Below are positions 46,263-54,974 of a stretch of 64,000 nt of DNA, one piece after another; the stretch's first letter is position 1; the number at the start of each line of letters is the position of its first letter. Where the stretch lies: contig NZ_KE386902.1 in the NCBI RefSeq assembly GCF_000429425.1, positions 51,481-115,480 on the forward strand. The letters run 5' to 3'. The position numbers and the translations under genes were made by a program. The notes beneath the pieces were generated by a model. It made no database searches and had not been told where the DNA came from. It saw nothing but the letters and a program-made list of their open reading frames with translations. This DNA is from Algoriphagus mannitolivorans DSM 15301. Its GTDB lineage: Bacteria > Bacteroidota > Bacteroidia > Cytophagales > Cyclobacteriaceae.

Positions 46263-47369
46263 ATGACAGTTCAAATTAACAGCAATTATTTAGAAAATTA
46301 TTCCAAGGAATACGCCCAGATCGTCTGTGATCGGTTTTTTTCTTCCAGGCAATTCATTACTGGTCAGGATATCATCCAGTTGACCAACAGTACCCAAGTC
46401 AATTTTTTTATCATCAAAAGGTTGTTTGAACAATGGCAAGAGGAATTAGCCAAACTGAAAAGCAACCCGTTTTTTGATTACCGGGATATTGCGGTACATG
46501 AAGCTTTGACTCAATTCATGAATGTCCTGTCCAGAAGGATTAAGGTGGAAAAGTCTCATTTTGAGCCTTTGGTGAGGGCTGCAGTCGCTCAGGCTATCCG
46601 CGTGGCATGTTTCCCCGTGGAGTTTTATCAAGAAGAAGTCAAAAAAGCTCCGGCAGGAAAAATCAATGAATACCTGAAGGAGAATAAGAAATATTATAAG
46701 TGGAATGAAAAGGCGGTCACTTTCCTGATCGACAAGGCTGGTTTTGGTCTGGACCGAGAAGCTTATTTGAAAGCAATTGCTGCCAACTTTCAAGTCATTC
46801 AGGATAGTCTGGAGTCAAAAAATTTACTTTTAGCTACTTTGGGAGAGATCAAGCCCTTTGACTTGGATCAGTACATCGTTGCGGATGAATCATTTGTGGA
46901 CCAAGCAGAGGAAGAAACGGTAAATTCTGATTCAGGCTCATCATTTTTTGAATCCATGGAATCGGAAGAAGAGTCTAAGCCAGTCGAAAAGGTCGAGACA
47001 ATTCAAAAGGTTGCTGAGCCTGTGAAAAAACAGCCTGCGCAAGCTCCTATGAATTCTAATGGTGGAAGTTTGGTGGCTTCAAGTTTAAAAGCGCATTTCT
47101 CTGCGGAGTCTTACAAAGGAATGAAAGGCATTATGGGAGAGCTTTCTGAAAGTTTGGCCCTCAATCAGCGGTTTATGTTTACCAAGGAACTGTTTGATGG
47201 AAATGCTGATCTGTTAAAGCATGCTTTGAAAACTATCGATGAGGAAAGCTCCTTCGAGGCTGCTGTCGAACTGATCAATGCCCGATATGTTTCGGAACTG
47301 GACTGGGACACCAACTCGGAGGCTGTGAGGGAGTTTTTACAGCTGGTGTATCGAAAGTTCGCAGATTGA
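46263..47369 (+). CDS. Conserved-looking protein of unknown function, two-domain
   Basis: A 368-residue soluble protein that I do not recognise by name. The N-terminal part (about 1-205) is helical and contains SSRQFITGQDIIQLTNSTQVNFFIIKRLF and a repeat of Tyr/Lys residues (YLKENKKYYKWNEKAVTFL). A Glu/Ser-rich, low-complexity linker (about 215-275) leads to a compact C-terminal domain (about 275-368) with SLALNQRFMFTKELFDGNADLL and ELDWDTNSEAVREFLQLVYRKF. No signal, membrane segment or catalytic motif is seen. The gene is monocistronic, with its own promoter and terminator between the ferredoxin operon and the shape operon. Confidence 0.75.
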   Translation: MTVQINSNYLENYSKEYAQIVCDRFFSSRQFITGQDIIQLTNSTQVNFFIIKRLFEQWQEELAKLKSNPFFDYRDIAVHEALTQFMNVLSRRIKVEKSHFEPLVRAAVAQAIRVACFPVEFYQEEVKKAPAGKINEYLKENKKYYKWNEKAVTFLIDKAGFGLDREAYLKAIAANFQVIQDSLESKNLLLATLGEIKPFDLDQYIVADESFVDQAEEETVNSDSGSSFFESMESEEESKPVEKVETIQKVAEPVKKQPAQAPMNSNGGSLVASSLKAHFSAESYKGMKGIMGELSESLALNQRFMFTKELFDGNADLLKHALKTIDEESSFEAAVELINARYVSELDWDTNSEAVREFLQLVYRKFAD

Positions 47370-47377
47370 TAAAACTG

Positions 47378-47407
47378 AAAAAGGAGGACCAAAAGTCCTC
47401 CTTTTTT
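47378..47407. terminator. Bidirectional terminator at the end of the cell-shape operon
   Basis: AAAAAGGAGGAC at 47378-47389 pairs with GTCCTCCTTTTT starting at 47395. A and T runs on both sides serve the plus-strand 368-residue gene and the minus-strand rodA. Confidence 0.85.
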
Positions 47408-48680
47408 AATTTAATCTTCCCAATTGGAAAGCCCTTGAAGAATCCAGTTTGATAAAGATGAAGAGCAATATGGTGAATGACCAGAGGGAGGATCCACCGT
47501 AGCTAAAGAATGGTAAGGGAATACCCACGACTGGAAAAAGTCCGATGGTCATGGCGATATTAATCATAAAGTGAAACAACAGAATCGAGACCACGCAATA
47601 GCCGTAAATCCTCGAAAATCTGGTTTTTTGCCTTTCCGCCATGACTACCAAGCGGTAGAGTAGGGCTGTAAACAAACCGATGACAATCAAGCTTCCCACC
47701 CAGCCAAATTCTTCTCCAAGAGTACAGAAAATAAAATCTGTATGCTGCTCGGGTACAAAGTCAAATTTGGTTTGAGTTCCCTCCAAATAACCTTTTCCGA
47801 GCAGTCCTCCAGACCCGATGGCAATTTTGGATTGGGTCACATTCCATCCTACTCCCAAAGGATCAATGTTGGGATTAAAGAGTACCATGATCCGGTTTTG
47901 CTGATGGGGAGGAAGTTTGCCAACTACATAATCCAAAGAATAGATATAGGCTATCAATCCCAAACCAATAAGAGAAAATACAAGAGTTCTTTGCCAGGTT
48001 CTTCTTCCTAAGGAAACCAAAATAGCAACTACTATAACTATGGCTCCTGCCAAATAAAGATTGTTTTCTATCCCCAGACCTAAAAGAGTAACTGCTACTA
48101 AACCAAATCCCAATACGAAAAACCACTGAGGTAGTCCCTCACGGTAGAACATCAGCAGCACAGAGAAATAAACCATTGCGGTCCCGGTGTCAGGCTGTAA
48201 GAGGATCAATCCAACTGGGATCAAAAGAATGGAAAATGCAATGATTTGGTAGTTCTTCTTGGAGAGGTCGAAGGTTGGCCTTTCCATAACTTTTGCCAGG
48301 GCAAGTGCAGTAGTCAACTTAGCAAACTCTCCAGGTTGGATTCGGAATGAGCCAAAGCCAACGGAAAGAACCTGACCATTGACTTCCTTTCCTAAAAAGG
48401 GAGTAATAACCAAAATCCCGATGAAGAGGATGTAAATCGGTAAGGCCAGATTCTCGAAAAATCGGTAATCCGCCACCATGATCAAGGTGATTAAAGCAAT
48501 GGAAATACCTATTCTGACTAACTGCTGGCCGGAATTGATGGATAGGTCCCAAATTTCCTTAGGATATTGGCTATCGAATACCGCCGCATAGATATTAATC
48601 CAGCCTATAAAGACTAGCGCAAAATAGATGGAGACTGCAATCCAGTCGACTCGGTTGATTTGGATATCCGATTCTCTCAT
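47406..48680 (-). CDS. rodA: Peptidoglycan glycosyltransferase RodA
   Basis: A 424-residue polytopic SEDS protein that polymerises glycan strands with PBP2 in the elongation machinery. The start ATG (48678-48680) overlaps the mrdA TGA by one base (TGATG). Signature segments are LLQPDTGTAMVYFSV, WNVTQSKIAIGSGGLLGKGYLEGTQ, QHTDFIFCTLGEEFGWVGS and PFFSYGGSSLWSFTILL. It is the last gene of the mreB-mreC-mreD-mrdA-rodA operon. Confidence 0.95.
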   Translation of the reverse strand: MRESDIQINRVDWIAVSIYFALVFIGWINIYAAVFDSQYPKEIWDLSINSGQQLVRIGISIALITLIMVADYRFFENLALPIYILFIGILVITPFLGKEVNGQVLSVGFGSFRIQPGEFAKLTTALALAKVMERPTFDLSKKNYQIIAFSILLIPVGLILLQPDTGTAMVYFSVLLMFYREGLPQWFFVLGFGLVAVTLLGLGIENNLYLAGAIVIVVAILVSLGRRTWQRTLVFSLIGLGLIAYIYSLDYVVGKLPPHQQNRIMVLFNPNIDPLGVGWNVTQSKIAIGSGGLLGKGYLEGTQTKFDFVPEQHTDFIFCTLGEEFGWVGSLIVIGLFTALLYRLVVMAERQKTRFSRIYGYCVVSILLFHFMINIAMTIGLFPVVGIPLPFFSYGGSSLWSFTILLFIFIKLDSSRAFQLGRLN

Positions 48681-50482
48681 CAATAAATAAATTTTCCGGC
48701 CTTAACATATTCTTCCAATTCAGGCCGAGTGATGTTGCCTCTTAGGTATTTTTCAATCATCAATGAAGCAGTACTCGCAGCAGCTCTTCCACCCCATCCC
48801 GCATTTTCCACATAGACTGCTATGGCAATTTTAGGGTCATCTTTGGGAGCAAAGGCGAAAAACACAGAATGGTCTTCTCCATGTGGGTTTTGGGCCGTTC
48901 CTGTTTTGCCTGCAATGACAATATCCTTAATGACGGCTCTAGCCGCAGTGCCGTAAATAGCTTCTGCCATCGCATCCTGAATCAAATCAAAATGTTTCTC
49001 GTCAATGCCCACCTCATGCTTGATTTGGAATTTTCCTGGGACAAGCGTTTCATCCCCATCAATTGCTTTGACCAAATGCGGGGTGTAGTAATACCCTTTG
49101 TTTGCAAAAATACAGACCATGTTGGCCATTTGAAGGGGAGTTACCAGAAGCTCACCCTGCCCAATGGAAAGGGAATAAATCGTAGAATACTTCCATCGCC
49201 CTTCTCCATATACCCTGTCGTACAATCTGCTCGAGGGAATAGATCCGCCTTTTTCATTGGTCATATCCACTCCAAGTGGCGAGCCAAGTCCAAACTTGAG
49301 AACCTTTTCTCTCCAAGCGTTTAGCCCGATTTCGGTATCCTTAAAAGTATTAGTTGAGATATCCTGATTGATAATCATTCGGAATGCCTGGTGGTAATAA
49401 GGATTGCAGGAATTTCGGATTGCCCCAAAGAGATTCACCGGATTCGGGTGATTGTGACAGGCTACCAGAGATCGGTTGCAGGCAAAGGTCGTATTTGGAG
49501 TTAGGATCCCTTCCTGAAGGCCGATTAGGCTTTGGACGATTTTAAAGATTGAACCGGGAGGGTAGGTGGCCATGATGGGACGATTGAAAAGTGGCTTTTC
49601 AATATCCCGGTTAAGACGAAGGTAATTCCTGCTGAATTCTGCCCCCGTAAGTTCATTGGGGTCGTAAAAAGGAGCCGAAATCATGGCTAATATTTCCCCG
49701 GTTTTGGGTTCTATGGCCACGACAGATCCTTTTTTACCGGCCATAAGCATCTCCCCATACATCTGAAGCTCCATGTCCAAGGTGGAGGTGATATTTTTCC
49801 CTGCCACGGAAGCGGTATCATATTCTCCGTCTTTAAATGGCCCCTTGTCCACTCCACGGACATTGACCATTTTGTATTTGGCTCCTTTTTTTCCTCTCAG
49901 TTCATTTTCATAGAACTTTTCCATGCCGCTCAAGCCAACGTAGTCACCTTGGGAGTAATATTTTGTGGTGTCCCTTTCCAGCTGAGTTCCACTGATTTCC
50001 CCGATGTATCCCAAAGCATGAGATGCGGTGGAATTCGGGTAGGACCGAACGGCTCTTGTCATGATAAATAAGCCCGGATAATCAATCAAAAAATCTTGAA
50101 TTCGAGCAAATTCAGTAGTCGATATTTGTTTGATCAAAGTGGAAGGCTTTACCCAAGAATACTTCTTGGCGGCGGCTAAAGATTCCTTTAGCTGATCTTT
50201 TGGGATCTTGAAAAGCTGGCAAAATTTAGCGGTGTCCTGGATTTTCAGTTCCTTGGGAACGACCATCAAATCAAAGATCGGGTTGTTGTACACCAGCAGC
50301 TTCCCATTTCGGTCATAGATCAATCCTCGATAGGGATGGTCTACGATCCTTTGGATAGCATTCCGTTCAGCTTTTTTGGTAAAGCTGTCATCTAATACTT
50401 GAATGGAAAATAGCTTGACTAGCAGAACCACACTCACCAAGAAAATAAAGATGAGTATGATTACAGGTCTTTGTTCGTTCAT
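48680..50482 (-). CDS. mrdA: Penicillin-binding protein 2
   Basis: A 600-residue class B PBP, the transpeptidase partner of RodA. A single transmembrane helix (about 7-27) is followed by a dimerisation/pedestal domain. The catalytic motifs are SIFK with Ser311 and Lys314 (YPPGSIFKIVQ), SCNPYYH as the SxN equivalent (near residue 367), and GKTGTAQ near 530. It begins at the mreD stop (TGATG) and overlaps rodA, so translation is coupled. Confidence 0.95.
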   Translation of the reverse strand: MNEQRPVIILIFIFLVSVVLLVKLFSIQVLDDSFTKKAERNAIQRIVDHPYRGLIYDRNGKLLVYNNPIFDLMVVPKELKIQDTAKFCQLFKIPKDQLKESLAAAKKYSWVKPSTLIKQISTTEFARIQDFLIDYPGLFIMTRAVRSYPNSTASHALGYIGEISGTQLERDTTKYYSQGDYVGLSGMEKFYENELRGKKGAKYKMVNVRGVDKGPFKDGEYDTASVAGKNITSTLDMELQMYGEMLMAGKKGSVVAIEPKTGEILAMISAPFYDPNELTGAEFSRNYLRLNRDIEKPLFNRPIMATYPPGSIFKIVQSLIGLQEGILTPNTTFACNRSLVACHNHPNPVNLFGAIRNSCNPYYHQAFRMIINQDISTNTFKDTEIGLNAWREKVLKFGLGSPLGVDMTNEKGGSIPSSRLYDRVYGEGRWKYSTIYSLSIGQGELLVTPLQMANMVCIFANKGYYYTPHLVKAIDGDETLVPGKFQIKHEVGIDEKHFDLIQDAMAEAIYGTAARAVIKDIVIAGKTGTAQNPHGEDHSVFFAFAPKDDPKIAIAVYVENAGWGGRAAASTASLMIEKYLRGNITRPELEEYVKAGKFIY

Positions 50483-51003
50483 CAGATCCCCCTCCTACGT
50501 TTGAAAAACAGTAGTTGTACAAGTATAGCCAAAAGGCATGTGAAAATCGAGGAAAAAAGGCTTTTATTCAAGACTGAAAAAAAGCTGCCAAATCCCCATT
50601 GATCCAATCCGAAAAACATCAATGAAAACCCGAAGACCAGTGGAAATGAATAGCTTAAAAACCATCCCAAGCCCATTTGGTTGAAACTAGGAGTCTGCAA
50701 GTCGTCATATCCACCTGTAGGACTGATTACCTTCAGCCAGATTGGTCTGAGAAAAGCCAATAATGTCGCTGCAGCCGTATGAAGACCGATCGTTTCATAA
50801 AACAAGTCCACGATAAAGCCCAACCCAAAAGCGATCAGAAGTAGGGGAATGGTCCTCATACTGATGGGCATTAATAAAAGACCCAAGAGGTACAAAAACG
50901 CAAAAGCATGACCGAAAAGGGCCAGATTTTTCAATAGGAAAATCTGCACCAATACCAAAAGGATTAGCCTAAGAGGATAGATGAGCAGATTTCTAATATT
51001 CAT
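50482..51003 (-). CDS. mreD: Rod-shape determining protein MreD
   Basis: A 173-residue inner-membrane protein with about five or six helices. Sequence motifs are weak, as usual for this family, but the position between mreC and mrdA, the size and the hydrophobic profile make MreD the clear choice. It overlaps mreC by 11 bases. Confidence 0.85.
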   Translation of the reverse strand: MNIRNLLIYPLRLILLVLVQIFLLKNLALFGHAFAFLYLLGLLLMPISMRTIPLLLIAFGLGFIVDLFYETIGLHTAAATLLAFLRPIWLKVISPTGGYDDLQTPSFNQMGLGWFLSYSFPLVFGFSLMFFGLDQWGFGSFFSVLNKSLFSSIFTCLLAILVQLLFFKRRRGI

Positions 51004-51832
51004 TGCTTACTTCTGATTGTTGAAAAAGTGTGTCCAATTCTTCAAACTGGGTATTTTCCACCAAATACACATAAGTGATTTTGCCAAAGTCAACCGCTAG
51101 CTTCAATTTGATTTGAAGGTAATTGGGATTGTCTTTATCCGGATTAACCTCTGAAATTACACCAATTGGAATCCCCTCTGGAAACACGGCATTAAATCCT
51201 GAAGTAATGACTGTATCTCCTGGCTGGGCCTTCACGTGCCGAGGAATGTATAGCAAATTAGCTTCTGAGGCATCTCCTCCGTCCCATTGAACAGAGCCAA
51301 AATCATTGGTGGTTTTTATTTTGGAAGAAACCAAGAGTCCCGTATTCAAAAGAGAAAAGGCTACCGCATAGTTCTGAGAGACAGATTTTACCCTTCCGAT
51401 TACTCCATCGGAATTGAAAACACCCATTCCCGGCTTCACCCCATCTTTAGCTCCCTTATTAAGGGTAATGTAATTCTGGGAGAAGCGAATGGAGTTCCCA
51501 ATTACCCGAGCACCTTTGAATTCATAAGAAACCATCAAAAGGGAGTCGAGCTGGAGGTAAACACTGTCCGCAGGCCTGGAGAAAGATTGAAGCTTTTCCA
51601 GAATCTGCGCATTTTCATCAGCCAGCTGCTCATTGGCTTGGGCTAAGGAAAAAAACTGAACCAAATCTGCTTGCTTTTTCAGGACGGATCCAATGACTGC
51701 ATTGGAACTGTTAAAGAAAGCTGCACCCTGGGGAGAATTGTTGGTGACAACCATCCAGACGGCTGCCACTTCCAAAAGAATAAATAATAGAAATGCCCTT
51801 ATTCGATAAAGGAATTGTAGGATGCGTAGCAT
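50993..51832 (-). CDS. mreC: Rod-shape determining protein MreC
   Basis: A 279-residue bitopic protein: an N-terminal helix (about 12-30), a coiled coil near 60-95 and a beta-domain (ARVIGNSIRFSQNYITLNKGAKDGVKPGMGVFN). It activates the PBP2-RodA complex in the periplasm and links to MreB. Its start is 7 bases after the mreB stop. Confidence 0.93.
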   Translation of the reverse strand: MLRILQFLYRIRAFLLFILLEVAAVWMVVTNNSPQGAAFFNSSNAVIGSVLKKQADLVQFFSLAQANEQLADENAQILEKLQSFSRPADSVYLQLDSLLMVSYEFKGARVIGNSIRFSQNYITLNKGAKDGVKPGMGVFNSDGVIGRVKSVSQNYAVAFSLLNTGLLVSSKIKTTNDFGSVQWDGGDASEANLLYIPRHVKAQPGDTVITSGFNAVFPEGIPIGVISEVNPDKDNPNYLQIKLKLAVDFGKITYVYLVENTQFEELDTLFQQSEVSNEY

Positions 51833-51839
51833 TCAGTAC

Positions 51840-52868
51840 TTAGGTCATCAAGACGGTTCGGAAGTTTTGGATATTTTTCAAAGCTGTACCAGTACCTCTT
51901 ACCACAGCTCTAAGTGGATCCTCTGCGATGTGGATCGGAAGTTTGGTTTTCTGGTGAAGTCTTTTGTCCAGACCTTTCAGTAACGCACCCCCGCCGGTAA
52001 GATGTATACCATTGTCATAAATATCTGCGGACAATTCTGGCGGTGCAATTTCCAATGCCTTCAATACTGCCTCTTCGATTTTGGAGACTGACTTGTCCAG
52101 CGCGAAAGCAATCTCAGAATAGGATACTTTGATGACTTTTGGAATTCCAGTCATCAAGTCTCGGCCTCGGATTTCATAATCTTCAGGAGCCTCGTCCAAT
52201 TCAGTTAGCGCTGATCCGATGGCAATTTTCACTTTTTCGGCAGATCTTTCACCGATCAGCAAGTTATGTTGACGACGCATGTAGTCCAAGATGTCTTTGG
52301 TGAAGGTATCACCTGCGACACGGATAGATTGGTCCGCCACGATACCGGACAAGGCGATAAGTGCAATCTCTGTAGTACCCCCTCCAATGTCCACGATCAT
52401 GGATCCCATCGGTTTTTCGATGTCGATGCCAATCCCGATTGCAGCTGCGATCGGTTCATAGATCATATAGACTTCCTTAGCCCCTGCGTGCTCAGCTGAA
52501 TCACGAACCGCTCTCTTTTCCACTTCGGTGATTCCAGAGGGAATGCAGATCACCATACGATGGGATTGCGGGAACATGCCTTTTTTCTGTCCTGGGATCA
52601 TTTTGATCAATCCTCGGATCATTTGCTCTGCGGCATAGAAATCAGCAATTACCCCATCCTTGAGCGGACGGATAGTTCTGATATTTTCGTGAGTCTTCTC
52701 GTGCATGTTCATCGCTTCTCTACCGACCGCCAGTACACGGTTGTTGGTTTTATCGATCGCAATGATCGAAGGCTCATCCACCACAATTTTATCCTTGTGG
52801 ATAATCAGGGTGTTTGCAGTACCCAAATCGATGGCGATGTCGCTAGAGAAAAAATCAAATAATCCCAT
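51840..52868 (-). CDS. mreB: Rod-shape determining protein MreB
   Basis: A 342-residue actin homologue that forms membrane-bound filaments guiding cell-wall elongation. It has the nucleotide-binding motifs DLGTANTLI (about 15-23), DIGGGTTEIALIA (phosphate 2) and LTGGGALLKGLDKRL (adenosine). First gene of the operon; the presence of the operon implies a rod shape. Confidence 0.97.
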   Translation of the reverse strand: MGLFDFFSSDIAIDLGTANTLIIHKDKIVVDEPSIIAIDKTNNRVLAVGREAMNMHEKTHENIRTIRPLKDGVIADFYAAEQMIRGLIKMIPGQKKGMFPQSHRMVICIPSGITEVEKRAVRDSAEHAGAKEVYMIYEPIAAAIGIGIDIEKPMGSMIVDIGGGTTEIALIALSGIVADQSIRVAGDTFTKDILDYMRRQHNLLIGERSAEKVKIAIGSALTELDEAPEDYEIRGRDLMTGIPKVIKVSYSEIAFALDKSVSKIEEAVLKALEIAPPELSADIYDNGIHLTGGGALLKGLDKRLHQKTKLPIHIAEDPLRAVVRGTGTALKNIQNFRTVLMT

Positions 52869-52948
52869 TTTATACTTACTTCGTTGGCTTTTTATTGGAC
52901 TTTGGAGTTTAAGATAGTACCTGAGTACTGATTTTAAACGTGGGTCGG

Positions 52949-52956
52949 CAAAATTA
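52949..52956 (-). promoter_or_regulatory. Putative -7 element of the mreB operon
   Basis: TAATTTTG on the minus strand, about 80 bases before the mreB ATG. No clear -33 match. The 52869-53189 gap holds this box and the divergent rimP promoter and hairpin; I see no gene in it. Confidence 0.4.
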
Positions 52957-53098
52957 TTATCTTAAATTGATAAAACTGAGGGAAAGAAGATTTTTTTGTT
53001 TGAGTGTAGTAAATGATTTTCAAACCGATGGCTTTAGGGTTTTTTCTGAAATTTCAAGGATTTCCTTTGGTGCATAATATTTTAATAGTGTGAGGCAC

Positions 53099-53130
53099 TT
53101 TGCATTTCGGTATTCTTTGTATTAATTTTG
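53099..53130 (+). promoter_or_regulatory. Putative -33/-7 promoter of rimP-nusA-infB
   Basis: TTTG at 53099-53102 and TAATTTTG at 53123-53130 are 20 bases apart, a very good match. The transcript would start around 53136-53138. Confidence 0.65.
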
Positions 53131-53151
53131 CAGCGTATTCGAAAGTTTCTG

Positions 53152-53175
53152 GAGGGGACAACAAGTCCCCTCTTT
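53152..53175 (+). promoter_or_regulatory. Stable leader hairpin before rimP, attenuator candidate
   Basis: GAGGGGAC at 53152-53159 pairs perfectly with GTCCCCTC at 53165-53172, loop AACAA, followed by TTTCATTATT. It lies about 15 bases after the predicted transcription start and 17 bases before the rimP ATG. It could end transcription early or be an RNase processing site. Confidence 0.55.
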
Positions 53176-53189
53176 CATTATTCTGACTT

Positions 53190-53663
53190 ATGGCTGGATT
53201 GAAGCAAGCAATAGAAGAGCTGGTGCTCAAGCATCTTCCGGATGATTCTCACTTCCTGGTGGAGGTGAAAATGGAAGACAAGGCAGGAAAAACCAAGCTT
53301 TTGATTCTGATCGATGGAGATCAGGGTGTGACTATTGAGACCTGTGCGCTGGTAAGCCGTAGGGTATCCGATGAGCTCGAGACCAACGAACTGATCGATC
53401 AGGCCTATTTGTTGGAGGTTTCTTCTCCAGGATTGGACTATCCGCTGGGTAGCACAAGACAATATCAGAAAAATATCGGAAGGGATCTGAAAATCCTTCT
53501 CGAATCTGGTTCGGAATTGTCCGGCAAGCTTCTGGAAGCCCAGGATGATGCAGTGAAGCTTTTGGTGAAAAAGAAAGAAAAAGGAAAAAAAGCAACCGAA
53601 GAGGAGCTTATGATTCCTACCAAAGAAATTAAGAAATCAATCGTACAAGTATCTTTTAAATAA
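53190..53663 (+). CDS. rimP: Ribosome maturation factor RimP
   Basis: A 157-residue protein that helps assemble the 30S subunit. The N-terminal domain has DDSHFLVEVKMEDKAGKTKLLILIDGDQGVTIETCALVSRRV, and the block YLLEVSSPGLDYPLGSTRQYQKNIGRDLKILL is the classical signature. It opens the usual rimP-nusA-infB operon; nusA follows after 5 bases. Confidence 0.93.
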   Translation: MAGLKQAIEELVLKHLPDDSHFLVEVKMEDKAGKTKLLILIDGDQGVTIETCALVSRRVSDELETNELIDQAYLLEVSSPGLDYPLGSTRQYQKNIGRDLKILLESGSELSGKLLEAQDDAVKLLVKKKEKGKKATEEELMIPTKEIKKSIVQVSFK

Positions 53664-53668
53664 CTCCA

Positions 53669-54913
53669 ATGGATGCCAAAATCTTAATAGAATCCTTCGC
53701 TGAATTTGCGAGGTCTAAAAATGTGGATCGACCTACCATGATCCGTATTCTCGAAGATGTATTCCGCGCGATGATCCGAAAGAAGTTTGAATCCGATGAA
53801 AATTTTGACGTTACCATCAATGCCGATAAAGGTGACTTGGAAATCTTCCGCATCCGGGAGATTGTCGACGACAACTCTGAGGATATTTGGGATTTTGACA
53901 AAATCAGTCTTTCTGATGCCAGAAAAATCGAACCTGATTTTGAAATCGGAGAAGAAGTGTATGAAAAAGTAGAGCTGGAAGAATTTGGACGCAGAGCGGT
54001 TCAGATGGCCAGACAGACTTTGATACAAAGAATTAAAGATCTTGAAAAAGATATCCTTTATAATAAATATGAGGAGCAGGTTGGAGAAATTATCTCTGCA
54101 GAGGTTTATCAAATTCTCGGTAGAGAGATTCTTTTGATCGATGGAGAAGGAAATGAACTGATCCTTCCAAAAGGAGAGCAGATTCCAAAAGACCGCTTCC
54201 GTAAAGGAGATACTGTGAAGGCAATTGTCCACAGAGTGGATATGATCAACGGGAATCCAAAAGTGATCCTGTCCAGAACATCTCCGGTTTTCTTGGAGCG
54301 GTTGTTTGAAAATGAAGTACCGGAAGTTTACGATGGCTTGATCACGATCATCAAGATCGTACGTGAGCCAGGAGAAAGGGCAAAAGTTGCCGTGGAATCC
54401 TACGATGACAGAATTGATCCTGTCGGAGCTTGCGTGGGGATGAAAGGTTCCCGAATTCATGCCGTAGTCCGTGAGCTTCAAAATGAAAATATTGACGTAA
54501 TCAACTACACAGATAATTTGGAGCTTTATGTGTCCAGGGCTTTGAGTCCTGCCAAAGTATCTTCGATTTCTGTGAATGCTGAGACCAAAAGAATTTCTGT
54601 ATTCCTTAAGCCTGATCAGGTTTCCCTTGCCATTGGTAAAGGAGGTCACAACATCAAGCTTGCCAGCCGATTAGTCGGTTATGAGATTGATGTATTCAGA
54701 GAGTTGAATGAATACGAAGAAGAAGATGTGGATCTGATGGAATTTTCCGATGAAATCGATAGCTGGATTATCGACGAGTTGAAAAAAACCGGTTTGGACA
54801 CTGCCAAGAGTGTTTTGGCATTGACCAAAGAGGACTTGACCCGCAGAACAGAGTTGGAAGAAGAGACCATTGATGAGATCTTCAGAATACTTAAAACAGA
54901 ATTTGAACAATAA
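53669..54913 (+). CDS. nusA: Transcription termination/antitermination protein NusA
   Basis: A 414-residue RNA polymerase-binding factor. An N-terminal domain (about 1-125) is followed by S1 (about 130-200, GEIISAEVYQILGREILLID), KH1 and KH2 (GACVGMKGSRIHAVVRELQNENIDVI and VSLAIGKGGHNIKLASRLVGYEI), and a short C-terminal helical part with EFSDEIDSWIIDELKK. E. coli NusA has 495 residues with two acidic repeats; here the C-terminus is shorter. Confidence 0.95.
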   Translation: MDAKILIESFAEFARSKNVDRPTMIRILEDVFRAMIRKKFESDENFDVTINADKGDLEIFRIREIVDDNSEDIWDFDKISLSDARKIEPDFEIGEEVYEKVELEEFGRRAVQMARQTLIQRIKDLEKDILYNKYEEQVGEIISAEVYQILGREILLIDGEGNELILPKGEQIPKDRFRKGDTVKAIVHRVDMINGNPKVILSRTSPVFLERLFENEVPEVYDGLITIIKIVREPGERAKVAVESYDDRIDPVGACVGMKGSRIHAVVRELQNENIDVINYTDNLELYVSRALSPAKVSSISVNAETKRISVFLKPDQVSLAIGKGGHNIKLASRLVGYEIDVFRELNEYEEEDVDLMEFSDEIDSWIIDELKKTGLDTAKSVLALTKEDLTRRTELEEETIDEIFRILKTEFEQ

Positions 54914-54974
54914 AAAGGGCTTAGCCCGAAGAATACCCTAATTTTACTTAAGATTTCGAAAGAGGTTTTTGCTT

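Noticed and set aside
53684-54649. 321-codon open frame on the minus strand opposite nusA
   Set aside because: It lies wholly antisense to a highly conserved gene with clear S1 and KH motifs; its translation has no domain-like features.
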